DNA of 64,000 nt, from the NCBI GenBank assembly GCA_015180985.1, contig CP054185.1, positions 2,913,225 to 2,977,224 of the forward strand. The letters are read 5' to 3'. The position numbers were made by a program, and so were the translations under genes. The notes below the pieces were generated by a model. It saw only the letters and a program-made list of their open reading frames with translations. It was not told where the DNA came from and did no database searches. This stretch comes from Flammeovirgaceae bacterium. Lineage in GTDB: Bacteria > Bacteroidota > Bacteroidia > Cytophagales > Cyclobacteriaceae. Every line of letters starts with the position of its first letter. Position 1 is the first letter of the stretch. Shown here in pieces: positions 16,823 to 25,989 of this stretch.

Positions 16823-17410
16823 ATGACCGATATAGAACTCATTAATCTGATTAAAAATGACGACCCGCGGGGCCTGAGTATGGTGTACGAAACCTTCCGG
16901 TCGGAATTTGTGCATTGGATTATGCGGATACAACGCTGCGGAAATGAGGATGCCCGCGAATATTACCAGGCCTCTATTATAATATTATACGACAACGCCA
17001 AGGCCGGCAAGTTAGACGGACTGCGCAGTAGCCTGAAAACGTACCTGTTTGGCATCGGCAAAAACCTGGTGTGGCAGCGGTATCGTACCAACCACAGAGA
17101 CCAGGTGATTGGTGCCGAATTTTACATCAAGAATTACCTGTTTGAAGATGGCGACAGCCAGGCCGCTGAAGAGGTGAACCTGGAAATAATAAGCCACAGT
17201 TACGACCAACTGGGCGAGCCCTGCCACGAATTGCTGGGCCACTATTATTTCGGCCGGAAAAACATGGAAGAAATATCAGCCATTATGGGTTATAAGAACC
17301 CGGAAACGGCAAAGAATCAAAAATATAAGTGTATGGAGCGGTTGCGGAAGATGGTATTTGGAAACATGCCATCGCAACCGGCCGACCCTAAACCTGTAAT
17401 TGAAGAATAA
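16823..17410 (+). CDS. ECF-type RNA polymerase sigma factor
   Basis: 195 residues. Region 2 (about 10-85: LSMVYETFRSEFVHWIMRI, EYYQASIIILYDNA, LKTYLFGIGKNLVWQRYR) and region 4 (about 130-180: LLGHYYFGRKNMEEISAIMGYKNPETAKNQKYKCMERLRKMV) are present without regions 1 and 3, as in ECF sigma factors. The gene is followed 20 bp later by a membrane TPR protein that looks like its anti-sigma partner. It diverges from the small peptide gene and from the operon for the giant T9SS protein, which are candidate targets. No promoter motif shared among these could be established by eye. Confidence 0.88.
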   Translation: MTDIELINLIKNDDPRGLSMVYETFRSEFVHWIMRIQRCGNEDAREYYQASIIILYDNAKAGKLDGLRSSLKTYLFGIGKNLVWQRYRTNHRDQVIGAEFYIKNYLFEDGDSQAAEEVNLEIISHSYDQLGEPCHELLGHYYFGRKNMEEISAIMGYKNPETAKNQKYKCMERLRKMVFGNMPSQPADPKPVIEE

Positions 17411-17430
17411 CCACAATAAACAACAACACG

Positions 17431-18186
17431 ATGAACTCAAATTTACACGATATCGACCTGATTCAACGGTACCTCGACCGGAGCCTGACTGATGCTGAAA
17501 AAGTAAACCTGGAAGAAAGGCTTAAAAACGAACCCCTATTAAAAACCATGTACCTGGAGCACCAGCAACTGATAAAAGGTATCCGCTACAGCTACCTGCA
17601 AAACAGGTTGCACCAACTGCGCACATTGGAGAATGCATTGCCACAAATTCATGCTGAGAAAAAAGCCAGGCAAGTTTGGCTGGTAACCAATTGGAAACAG
17701 GTTACAGCCGTTGCGGCAACCGTGGCTTTTTTTGCAATCGGTTTTGTATTATGGAACAAGCCTGCCACCCCCCAGGAATTGTTCGCGGAGAATTTTAAAT
17801 TATACCCTAACGTATTTGAGCCCATAACCCGAGGAGAAACCCAACAGTCGAAACGCACGGTAGCATTTGCTGCTTATGAAGCTGGCAACTACACCGAAGC
17901 CGCTGCACTTTTCACTGACTTGCTGGCCGAAAAAGAAGAAGCCGGCATGCTGATGCTGCTGGGCAACTGCAACCTGGTGTTGGGCAACACAGCCGAAGCC
18001 CGTAACCAGTTTATCAAACTCATTAATGATTTTGACGACCTGGACAACCAGGCCAAGTGGTACCTGGGGCTGAGCTACCTGAAAGAAGGCGATGCAAAAA
18101 CCGCACAGTTAATCTTCCAGGAACTGAGCAACAGCGAGTATTCGTATTCCTCAAAGGCTAAACAATTATTGAACAAACTTGATTAA
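17431..18186 (+). CDS. Membrane TPR protein, probable anti-sigma factor
   Basis: 251 residues. The N-terminal cytoplasmic part (about 1-85: LIQRYLDRSLTDAEKVNLEERLKNEPLL) has the composition of anti-sigma or sigma-binding regions that follow ECF genes in Bacteroidota. One membrane helix sits at about 90-107 (VTAVAATVAFFAIGFVLW). The outer part (about 145-251) has tetratricopeptide-like helices (AAYEAGNYTEAAALFTDLLA, WYLGLSYLKEGDAKTAQLIFQEL). This layout would sense something outside the inner membrane and release the sigma factor. The anti-sigma role rests on gene order, not on a known domain. Confidence 0.75.
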   Translation: MNSNLHDIDLIQRYLDRSLTDAEKVNLEERLKNEPLLKTMYLEHQQLIKGIRYSYLQNRLHQLRTLENALPQIHAEKKARQVWLVTNWKQVTAVAATVAFFAIGFVLWNKPATPQELFAENFKLYPNVFEPITRGETQQSKRTVAFAAYEAGNYTEAAALFTDLLAEKEEAGMLMLLGNCNLVLGNTAEARNQFIKLINDFDDLDNQAKWYLGLSYLKEGDAKTAQLIFQELSNSEYSYSSKAKQLLNKLD

Positions 18187-18190
18187 CAGG

Positions 18191-18685
18191 CTACCCTAAA
18201 AACTCATCCCATTCGTTGCCGTGGTGGCCCGAAAGTTCGCGGAGAAATAATGCATAGGATGGTTTGTGAGGTTTGCGCAGCAGGGGCATACCCGCTTCTT
18301 CGGGGGTGTAATCTCCTTTGCGTGTGTTACAACTTTTGCAGGCAGTCACCAGGTTGTGCCAGGTGTGCTGCCCGCCTCTTGAGCTGGGAATTAAATGGTC
18401 TAACGTTAAATCTTTTTTGGTGCCGCAATACTGGCACTCAAAATTATCGCGTTTAAAAATGTTTTGCCGCGTGAGGGTTACTCCTTTATATGGAGCGCTG
18501 ACATACCGGTTTAGCCGGATAACCGAGGGCATGGGAAAACTTTTGGTAACCGAGTGCAGCTTATGTCCGTTAGCAGGCCTTACCAGTTCACTCTTATTCA
18601 GGTAAACCAGTATGAAGGCACGCTGCACCGAGCACACCATCAGCGGGCTGAAATCCTGATTAAGTACCAGAACACGGTTATTCAT
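18191..18685 (-). CDS. HNH endonuclease-family protein
   Basis: 164 residues from the second ATG (MNNRVLVLNQDFSPL), the start seen in the family; a further ATG nine codons upstream is unlikely. The HNH fold is clear: the zinc-binding CQYCG, the DHLIPSSRGGQHTWHNLVTACKSCNTRKGD core with catalytic His and a second CxxC (CKSCN). This family of single HNH proteins is widespread in Bacteroidota and is not tied to a methylase here, so a restriction role is not supported. It converges with the TPR gene 5 bp away. Confidence 0.85.
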   Translation of the reverse strand: MNNRVLVLNQDFSPLMVCSVQRAFILVYLNKSELVRPANGHKLHSVTKSFPMPSVIRLNRYVSAPYKGVTLTRQNIFKRDNFECQYCGTKKDLTLDHLIPSSRGGQHTWHNLVTACKSCNTRKGDYTPEEAGMPLLRKPHKPSYALFLRELSGHHGNEWDEFLG

Positions 18686-18742
18686 ACAGGAAAGATAAAG
18701 GCATTCCCGCACAGAAGCAATACAGGAAAATTTTAAACCGGA

Positions 18743-19543
18743 CTATTCGGGCAACAACATTCTGCGAGCCTGGGTAAAGGAATGAGTGTAAACCCGGTTG
18801 TCGGCATTGAGAATGCCTTCTTCATCGAAATAATCAATACGGACTTTTTCAGCAACGTGAATAACCCTGTCTTCGGCAAGCAAAATCCCGGCATGGAGAT
18901 TTTTATCCTTCAGATTATTAAAGAAGACAAGGTCACCGGCAGCCAAATCGCCAAAACTTTTAACCGGCCGGCCGTTATCCTGCTGGGCTGCGGTGGTGCG
19001 GCTCAGGGTGTAGCCGCAAATCTTAAATACCATTTGCGTAAAGCCTGAAGCATCAATACCAAAGGGGTTTCGGCCTCCTGGTAAAAATGGGGCATTGATA
19101 TACTTCAAAGCAATGCTTTTAAGAAATTCAACATCGCGTTTTTGCCCCAGGTTTTTTGATTCACCGTTAAAGGCAAACTGCTCCTCCATTTTAAACAATT
19201 CAGCACCCGAAATAGGAATAATGCTGCCCAGTAATATCTGCAACGGACTTTTATTATACAGAATACTGGACGTGATATCGGTGGTAATTTTAAAGTTAGC
19301 GCCATTGATGTAATCAAAATGTTCGCGTGTTATCGGGTGATGTTGCGTAATATCCAGCCATCCTGCAAACTGATCGAAATAGTTTCGAATGCGGAGCCAT
19401 TTGTTATCCGCACTTACTTCTATCGCTTCATAATGTTCGCCAAACAAAAGCTGGCTGGTCTGCGCTGCACCATGGCTGGGTTCGGCACGTAGCGCTACCA
19501 GGCTGAGCCGGCAAACTCCGTAATTGGTATCCGTGGTATTCAC
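18743..19543 (-). CDS. NlpC/P60-like protein lacking the catalytic Cys (probable pseudoenzyme)
   Basis: 266 residues. SH3-like domains occupy about 8-130 (CRLSLVALRAEPSHGAAQTSQLLFGEHYEAIEV) and an NlpC/P60 fold about 140-266. Active enzymes read FGIDCSGF; here the codon at 19049-19051 is GCT and the motif is FGIDASGF (A165). The preceding APFLWGG-type motif is APFLPGG. The His positions (H217 in LHAGI, H229 in VIHV) are kept. With the nucleophile gone the protein should not cleave peptidoglycan peptides, yet the reading frame is intact and the fold is conserved, so it may bind or regulate instead. There is no clear signal peptide. It follows smpB on the same strand with a 3-bp gap. Confidence 0.85.
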   Translation of the reverse strand: MNTTDTNYGVCRLSLVALRAEPSHGAAQTSQLLFGEHYEAIEVSADNKWLRIRNYFDQFAGWLDITQHHPITREHFDYINGANFKITTDITSSILYNKSPLQILLGSIIPISGAELFKMEEQFAFNGESKNLGQKRDVEFLKSIALKYINAPFLPGGRNPFGIDASGFTQMVFKICGYTLSRTTAAQQDNGRPVKSFGDLAAGDLVFFNNLKDKNLHAGILLAEDRVIHVAEKVRIDYFDEEGILNADNRVYTHSFTQARRMLLPE

Positions 19544-19546
19544 AGG

Positions 19547-20002
19547 CTAGCGTTTAAGTCGTTCGAGTTGTTGTTTGGCATCGCGCTCTTTAATGGCCTC
19601 GCGCTTATCAAACATCTTCTTTCCGCGGGCCAGGGCAATTTCCAGCTTAGCATAACCCCTGTCGTTTATAAACATACGCAACGGCACAATGGTTAAGCCT
19701 TTATCCTGTTTCTGTTCCAACTTCCGCAGTTCATTTTTTTTAAGCAGCAGTTTTCGTTCACGCTGAGCCTCGTGATTATAGTGTGTGCCTTGTGCATAGG
19801 GATTGATGTTAATGCCCTTGGCGAACAATTCACCGTTCGAAAAGTAACAATACCCATCCTGTAGGTTTACCTTACCCTCTCGGATGGACTTAATCTCCGT
19901 TCCTTTCAGCACCATTCCGGCTACATACTTATCGAGCAACTCGTACTGAAAAGAGGCCTGCCGGTTACGGATATTTATATCGTTTGAAAATCGTTTGCTC
20001 AT
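19547..20002 (-). CDS. smpB: SsrA-binding protein SmpB
   Basis: 151 residues from the ATG at 20000-20002 (MSKRFSND); the longer frame would overlap the hotdog gene. It binds tmRNA and brings it to stalled ribosomes for trans-translation. The family signatures are visible: ASFQYELLDKYVAGMVLKGTEIKSIREGKVNLQDGYC, HEAQRERKLLL, and KGLTIVPLRMFINDRGYAKLEIALARGKKMFDKRE with the basic tail that follows. It sits in a run tsaD, thioesterase, smpB, NlpC-like on the minus strand with tiny gaps. Confidence 0.97.
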   Translation of the reverse strand: MSKRFSNDINIRNRQASFQYELLDKYVAGMVLKGTEIKSIREGKVNLQDGYCYFSNGELFAKGININPYAQGTHYNHEAQRERKLLLKKNELRKLEQKQDKGLTIVPLRMFINDRGYAKLEIALARGKKMFDKREAIKERDAKQQLERLKR

Positions 20003-20012
20003 CGCTGATGAA

Positions 20013-20402
20013 TCATGCCGTTTTAAACAAAGCAGCAAGTTTTTTTCTTGGTAAAATTTTCTGGCCCGTTTTACCGGTAGCAATTAACCGGTCACCAACT
20101 CTGGCTTCGTAGGTACAAATCAACTCATTGGCTTTTAAGGATTCAACCGCTGCAATTATGGCTACAGTTTCGCCAATAAAAGCCGGGCTTTTATGGTCAA
20201 TACTTAAAAATGTGCCCACCCCTTCTTCATCGTCATCACGCATATCAAGAACAAATTGCCGCGTTGTCCATTCAATCTCACGGGCCAGGGTAAATGTTGA
20301 GCATACCGGATGAACTACGTTTCCGTGGAAAGCAGCAACATCCGAGGTTTGTACCACAAAACTGTATTGTTTCGAATCTCCTTTTTTAAAAACCGGTTTC
20401 AT
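20013..20402 (-). CDS. FlK-like hotdog thioesterase
   Basis: 129 residues with a single hotdog fold. The pattern resembles FlK-type acyl-CoA thioesterases: a Ser/Thr-containing helix start (VVHPVCSTFTLAREIEW), an acidic residue in the same helix and a His in FLSIDHKSPAFIGE, followed by the beta strands LICTYEARVGDRLIATGKTGQ. It should hydrolyse small acyl-CoA thioesters, but the substrate is unknown. Its start codon directly abuts the tsaD stop, indicating one transcript. Confidence 0.75.
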   Translation of the reverse strand: MKPVFKKGDSKQYSFVVQTSDVAAFHGNVVHPVCSTFTLAREIEWTTRQFVLDMRDDDEEGVGTFLSIDHKSPAFIGETVAIIAAVESLKANELICTYEARVGDRLIATGKTGQKILPRKKLAALFKTA

Positions 20403-21413
20403 CTATTGTGCTAACGGATAACGCGCCAACGGAACAGTATCAATCGAAGCAAACAAGCCTTGCTGATATTTGTAATGAGCTGCCATGGCAATCATGGCGG
20501 CATTATCGGTACAATACTCAAATGCCGGCAGGTAGATGTTCCATCCCAGTTTTGATGCACGCTCCTGCAATTGTGCCCGTAATGCTGAGTTTGCTGAAAC
20601 TCCACCCGCAATTCCAATTTCTTTAATGCCGGTTTGTTGTGCCGCTTCCTCCAGCCTGTCGAGCAGCATACCCACCAGGTGGTGCTGTAGGCTGGCACAT
20701 AGGTCGGGCAGGTTCTCTTCTATAAAATCAGGGTTAGTTTGTTTCTGATCCCGTAAAAAATACAGGAAGGCTGTTTTAATACCACTAAAAGAAAAATCCA
20801 GTCCGGGCATATCGGTTTTAGGAAATGAAAAAGCTTTTGGGTTACCTTGCCGGGCATACTGATCAATCAGCGGACCTCCGGGATATGGAAGGCCCATCAG
20901 TTTTGCTGCTTTATCAAATGCTTCACCGGCCGCGTCATCGCGGGTCTCGCCAATAATTTCCATAGTCAGGTAATCTGTAACCCGGACAAGTTGAGTATGG
21001 CCTCCGCTAACTGTAAGGCATAGGAAGGGAAAGGCCGGCTTTGGCTCCTCAATAAAATGTGCCAGCACATGTGCCTCCATGTGGTTTACTTCGATAAGGG
21101 GTTTATTCAGGGCAAGGGCCATTCCTTTGGCAAACGATGCCCCCACCAGCAAGGCGCCCATCAGGCCCGGCCCGCGGGTAAAAGCAATTGCATCCAAAGA
21201 AGATATTGAAACCCCAGCCTGTTGAACAGCCTCCTCCACTACAGCAATAATATTTTTCTGGTGGGCCCGCGAGGCCAACTCGGGCACCACACCCCCATAT
21301 TTCCGGTGTACTGCCTGTGAGGCAATAATATTATTAAGTACCTTGCCGTTACAAATTACCGCAGCAGCGGTTTCATCGCATGACGATTCGATGGCAAGGA
21401 TGACGGGACCCAT
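20403..21413 (-). CDS. tsaD: tRNA N6-adenosine threonylcarbamoyltransferase TsaD
   Basis: 336 residues from the ATG at 21411-21413 (MGPVILAIESSCDETAAAV); an upstream ATG ten codons earlier would overlap tamB. It transfers the threonylcarbamoyl group to A37 of ANN-decoding tRNAs, with TsaB/TsaE partners that are not in this window. Visible signatures are the metal-binding HMEAH motif, the ATP-binding SGGHTQLV and the GGVSAN motif near the C-terminus. The first base of the divergent tamB-like gene is 11 bp away, so both promoters must lie inside the opposite gene or overlap. Confidence 0.97.
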   Translation of the reverse strand: MGPVILAIESSCDETAAAVICNGKVLNNIIASQAVHRKYGGVVPELASRAHQKNIIAVVEEAVQQAGVSISSLDAIAFTRGPGLMGALLVGASFAKGMALALNKPLIEVNHMEAHVLAHFIEEPKPAFPFLCLTVSGGHTQLVRVTDYLTMEIIGETRDDAAGEAFDKAAKLMGLPYPGGPLIDQYARQGNPKAFSFPKTDMPGLDFSFSGIKTAFLYFLRDQKQTNPDFIEENLPDLCASLQHHLVGMLLDRLEEAAQQTGIKEIGIAGGVSANSALRAQLQERASKLGWNIYLPAFEYCTDNAAMIAMAAHYKYQQGLFASIDTVPLARYPLAQ

Positions 21414-21423
21414 AGTGTAACGC

Positions 21424-24400
21424 ATGAAACTGCAAGTTATCAAAAATCAGGTATTGTATTGGCTCAAAAGCCTTGCGCTTTACGGTATCTATATCAGTGT
21501 GTTGCTCCTCCTTTCCTCCTTTTTCCTTCTGCAGATACCGGCCGTTCAAACACGCATTACCAAAGGAATTCTCTCATCTGTTTCGAACAAAACCGGTTTT
21601 AAAACTACGGTCGGCCAGGTTGAATTCTACTGGTTCGACCGGATTATGATTGAGCGTTTCGCCATTGTCGACCCGGAAGGAAACACCATGATAGGCGCAC
21701 ACCGGCTGCAGGTAAACTTTTCATTTAACGGGATTTTCGGTGATAAGAACATCCGTATTGATGCTGTGGCAGCCGACAGCGCAAGGGTTTTCTTAACCCG
21801 CATTCAGGAAACCGATTCAACCCGTAACCTCAACATCAATGTGTTTTCTAAACGACTCCGGAGCGCTGACAGCAAATCAACGGCAACAAGCAGCAGTATA
21901 AACATAGGCGAAGCTATTCTGCAGCATTCAACCTTTGCATATGCAACCGACCAGGACAGTGTTCCGTCAGGCTTCGATTACAATCATTTTACAGTAAACC
22001 TGCACGAGGCTGAACTGCAGCGACTTTTATTGCAGGGCGATACAGTGCAATTTAATGTGGCTTCATTCCAGGCAACTGAAACCCATAACAATTTTAACAT
22101 CCGGCAACTGGAAACGTTCTTTCGTTATTCCGAGAATTGCCTGGAGTTCAGGGGACTGAACTTACAAGCCGGTAAAAGCCTAATTTCTGATACGTTGGTG
22201 TTTACGTTTGCCGATGATGATGACCTGGATGACTTTGTAAACAAAGTATCCATTCGCGCACATTTCACCAAAACCATACTCCATCCAAATGATCTGGCGT
22301 TGTTTTTTCCGGAAACCCGAATACTACCCCACCCGCTGCAGCTAAGCGGAAACATTACCGGTAGCATCAGCGATTTCCACTTTACGGATATGGCCGTTGA
22401 GACCGGGAATACCCGGCTAAACGGAACGCTGCAAATGGAGGGACTGCCGGATATTAACGAAACGTTTATTGTACTCACGCTGCAACAATCGCAGGTTGAT
22501 TTTACCGACCTGGGCTTTGTTATGAATGAGGCAGTTACCAAACGGTTAAAACCCTTAGGCCGCGTAAAACTTACCGGCCAATTTCTGGGTTACCCTACCG
22601 ACTTTGTGGCTACGGGCAATTTTGCCAGCAGCATCGGGCACATCCACTCCGACATAAACCTGAAATTAGACGAAAGCGATTTTGATCAATCAACGTACAG
22701 AGGCCGCCTTGCGCTAACTGATTTTCATTTAGGAAAATACCTGAACGATACAACCAATTTTCAATTGGTAAGCATGGACGGGCAAATAGACGGATACGGA
22801 CTGACTTTTAACGCTGCTGATTTTACGCTCAAGGGAAGCATATCAGCCCTCGGAATAAAGGGGTACACTTATACAGCCATCGAAACCAACGCCCGGTTTG
22901 CCAGTCAGTTGTTTAAAGGCAAACTATCGGTGGATGATCCGAACCTGCAGCTGAGTATTAACGGCTCGGTTGACCTTCGCAATTCTGTTAACCGGTTTGA
23001 CTTTACCGGAGTAATCGATACACTGAACCTGGATAAAATCAACCTTGCCCCCAGGCCGTTATTCATACATACAAAAATGGACGTGGCTATGCAAGGCCTG
23101 GTGCTTGACAGCCTCCGGGGTAAAGCAACACTCAGTGACATAACCGTGGTTTATAAGGACGAGTCGCTTAACCTTAACCAGATTACACTGGAAGCCCTGC
23201 GGAACCAACAACAACGAAGATTGAATTTATACACAACCGTAGCGGATGCAGCAGTATCGGGCAATTTCTATTTCTCTGATTTATTTACCGATTTGCAGCG
23301 GCTACTAAAGGAATTTTACCTGAACATTGAAAACAACCAGGAGAACATTACCGCATACTATGCCAATAAGAAACAAGTGCTTAAACAATACCATGCTGAT
23401 TTTTCGATACAGTTAAAGGATATTCAATCCGTAATGGAACTTTCTGATATCCCGCTTTCGATTAGTAAAAATACCCACATTGAAGGACGTTTTTCAAACG
23501 GCCAAACCACCAATCTACAGGCCTTTACCCGGTTCGATTCAATAACCTATGGATCACAATCGTTCTTTAAAAACCAGGTTGAAATAAGTGCATCGAAAAT
23601 TGCCGACAGCACCCGTACCCTGGCGATGATATACATTCAATCGGCCAGCCAACAACTTGCAAGTAACACGGTAACTGATAACCTGACGTTGGAGGCCATC
23701 TGGGACAGCCATGAAATTAATATTGAATTTGGCCTTCGGCAAAAAGATGCCCTTGCGGTTACTATGCATACATCAGTAAACTTTCTCGATAGCACCTATA
23801 TCCGCTTCAGACCCTCCGCGATTAAACTGCTGGAACAAACCTGGTCGTTCGATCCAACAAACGAGATTGTAATTAAAGGAAAAGAATGGGCCTTCAGGCA
23901 TGTAACCCTGACGAACCAACGACAAACCATCGGCCTGACCGGCAAGTTATCTGCTGACTCAGCACGTACGCTAACCCTGTTTGTAAAAGATTTTGACATG
24001 CAATCGATTAACCCCCTGATTGCACGCAAAATTCAGGGAATAACCAATGCCACGGTTATACTTACCAACTACTACGGCCAGCCCACTATTCAGAACAAAC
24101 TAACCATCCGAGAACTTATCGTTGATGGTTTTCTTATTGGTGATATCACCGGGAATAACCTGTGGGATCCGGAGGTTAATCTTTTTAATCTTAATTTTTT
24201 CATCGACCGCCTGGGTAACCGCATTGTAAATTGTGACGGCCACTATAATCCGGCCGAAACAAGCAGCCCGCTTAACGTAACTGCCCGATTAAAACAGGCT
24301 AACCTGAAAATTTTTGAACCTTTTTTAGACGAATTGTTCAGCAAATTTGAGGGAACAATTACCGGAAATTACTCCGTTACCGGAACAGTATCCGATCCGA

Positions 24401-25989
24401 AACTTAACGGTTCAGGTCGTGTAGAAAACGGTGGACTGGTAATCAATTACCTGAACACAGCCTACCAATTTAATGGCCTTATCGGGCTAACCCCATCATC
24501 CATTTATTTTGAGGAGGTTAATCTTACCGATGCATTTCGTAATCGCGGAGAACTGCAGGGCACGATTACACATTATAATTTCGGAAACATGGAAGTAAAC
24601 CTGGTGGCAAAATTTACCGACTTCCAGGTATTAAATACCACCGCCCAGGACAATACCCTGTTTTATGGCCAGGCCTATGCAACGGGCGATGTTAGCATTA
24701 CCGGCCCGGTTAATAACCTTAAAATAACCGCCAATGCCACCACCCGAAAAAACACAAAGCTGTTTATTCCTGTTAGCGGAATGACAACTACTGAACAAAA
24801 AGACTTTATCACCTTTGTTAGCTTTACTGACTCAACCTACCTGGTGAACCAGCAAAAAGAAATCGACAAGCGGATAAACCTGACCGGTTTAACAATTGAT
24901 TTCAATATTGATGTTACCCCGGATGCCTACTGCGAAATCATTTTCGATCTAAAGGCCGGAGACATCATACGCGGCCGCGGTACCGGCAAACTTAAACTGC
25001 AACTCGATACCCAGGGCGAATTCAACATGTTTGGCCCTCTTGAGTTTACTGAAGGCTGGTATAACTTTACACTCTACGACATCATTAACAAGGAATTTCA
25101 GGTTAAACCAGGCAGCCGCATCACCTGGTATGGCGATCCCTACCAGGCCGTTCTCAACATTGATGCAGCCTATAACCAATTGGCTTCGCTTGCCCCTATA
25201 CTGTCAGATCCAACACTTAGCGAAGTCACACAAATCAAGCGCAAATATCCTGTTCAGGTATTATTGAAACTGGAGGGACCCATGCTGGCACCGCAAATTA
25301 CATTTGATATTGATGCGAAAGACCTTCCAAAATCCATACCCGTTGATGGCCGGCCTCCGGTAGCGTTGGATCTGGAATTCTACTCGTTCAAAAGCAAGAT
25401 GGACGAACAGGAATTAAAGAAGCAGGTATTCAGCCTGATTATTCTGAGAAGGTTTTCGCCCCTGGAATCCTCTATCAGCATGAGCGGATCAGTTGCCAAC
25501 AGTGTAAGCGAACTACTCTCCAACCAATTAAGCTACTGGATGAGCCAGGTGGATGAAAATCTGGTTATTGATGTTGACCTGGGCACCATGGATCAGGAAA
25601 CCTTTAACACCTTTCAACTCCGGTTATCATACACCTTTCTCAACGGGAGGCTTCGGGTAACCGGTGACGGCACCTTTAACAACCAACCCGGTTCAACCAC
25701 CTCCGGCAATCAGCAGAGTAATGCAGCGCCCGTTGCCGGTGACTGGACTGTGGATTACCTGCTTACGCCCGATGGAACATTCAAGGTAAAAATGTTTAGC
25801 CGTACCAATGTAAACCAACTCGCTACCAATACAGCCAACCAAACTACCCTTACCACCGGTGTGAGCCTGATGTACACCCGCAGTTTTAATGAATTAAAAG
25901 ACCTGCTGAAAGCCAGCCGAAACAGGAACTTACGCAAACCGGAAGAAGACACCATCGATGAACCGGCTAAAGAAAATGAAGGCAACTAA
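21424..25989 (+). CDS. TamB-domain protein (outer-membrane assembly/lipid transport)
   Basis: 1521 residues. One membrane helix at about 16-38 (LYGIYISVLLLLSSFFLLQI) is followed by a very long beta-rich periplasmic part of AsmA/TamB type. The C-terminal TamB domain (about 1050-1480) shows the usual strands (GLVINYLNTAYQFNG, LIVDGF, FIDRLGN). In proteobacteria TamB spans the periplasm and is linked to outer-membrane protein and phospholipid transport; Bacteroidota members are usually stand-alone. The downstream DUF2279-like gene starts within its last codons, a sign of translational coupling. Confidence 0.9.
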   Translation: MKLQVIKNQVLYWLKSLALYGIYISVLLLLSSFFLLQIPAVQTRITKGILSSVSNKTGFKTTVGQVEFYWFDRIMIERFAIVDPEGNTMIGAHRLQVNFSFNGIFGDKNIRIDAVAADSARVFLTRIQETDSTRNLNINVFSKRLRSADSKSTATSSSINIGEAILQHSTFAYATDQDSVPSGFDYNHFTVNLHEAELQRLLLQGDTVQFNVASFQATETHNNFNIRQLETFFRYSENCLEFRGLNLQAGKSLISDTLVFTFADDDDLDDFVNKVSIRAHFTKTILHPNDLALFFPETRILPHPLQLSGNITGSISDFHFTDMAVETGNTRLNGTLQMEGLPDINETFIVLTLQQSQVDFTDLGFVMNEAVTKRLKPLGRVKLTGQFLGYPTDFVATGNFASSIGHIHSDINLKLDESDFDQSTYRGRLALTDFHLGKYLNDTTNFQLVSMDGQIDGYGLTFNAADFTLKGSISALGIKGYTYTAIETNARFASQLFKGKLSVDDPNLQLSINGSVDLRNSVNRFDFTGVIDTLNLDKINLAPRPLFIHTKMDVAMQGLVLDSLRGKATLSDITVVYKDESLNLNQITLEALRNQQQRRLNLYTTVADAAVSGNFYFSDLFTDLQRLLKEFYLNIENNQENITAYYANKKQVLKQYHADFSIQLKDIQSVMELSDIPLSISKNTHIEGRFSNGQTTNLQAFTRFDSITYGSQSFFKNQVEISASKIADSTRTLAMIYIQSASQQLASNTVTDNLTLEAIWDSHEINIEFGLRQKDALAVTMHTSVNFLDSTYIRFRPSAIKLLEQTWSFDPTNEIVIKGKEWAFRHVTLTNQRQTIGLTGKLSADSARTLTLFVKDFDMQSINPLIARKIQGITNATVILTNYYGQPTIQNKLTIRELIVDGFLIGDITGNNLWDPEVNLFNLNFFIDRLGNRIVNCDGHYNPAETSSPLNVTARLKQANLKIFEPFLDELFSKFEGTITGNYSVTGTVSDPKLNGSGRVENGGLVINYLNTAYQFNGLIGLTPSSIYFEEVNLTDAFRNRGELQGTITHYNFGNMEVNLVAKFTDFQVLNTTAQDNTLFYGQAYATGDVSITGPVNNLKITANATTRKNTKLFIPVSGMTTTEQKDFITFVSFTDSTYLVNQQKEIDKRINLTGLTIDFNIDVTPDAYCEIIFDLKAGDIIRGRGTGKLKLQLDTQGEFNMFGPLEFTEGWYNFTLYDIINKEFQVKPGSRITWYGDPYQAVLNIDAAYNQLASLAPILSDPTLSEVTQIKRKYPVQVLLKLEGPMLAPQITFDIDAKDLPKSIPVDGRPPVALDLEFYSFKSKMDEQELKKQVFSLIILRRFSPLESSISMSGSVANSVSELLSNQLSYWMSQVDENLVIDVDLGTMDQETFNTFQLRLSYTFLNGRLRVTGDGTFNNQPGSTTSGNQQSNAAPVAGDWTVDYLLTPDGTFKVKMFSRTNVNQLATNTANQTTLTTGVSLMYTRSFNELKDLLKASRNRNLRKPEEDTIDEPAKENEGN

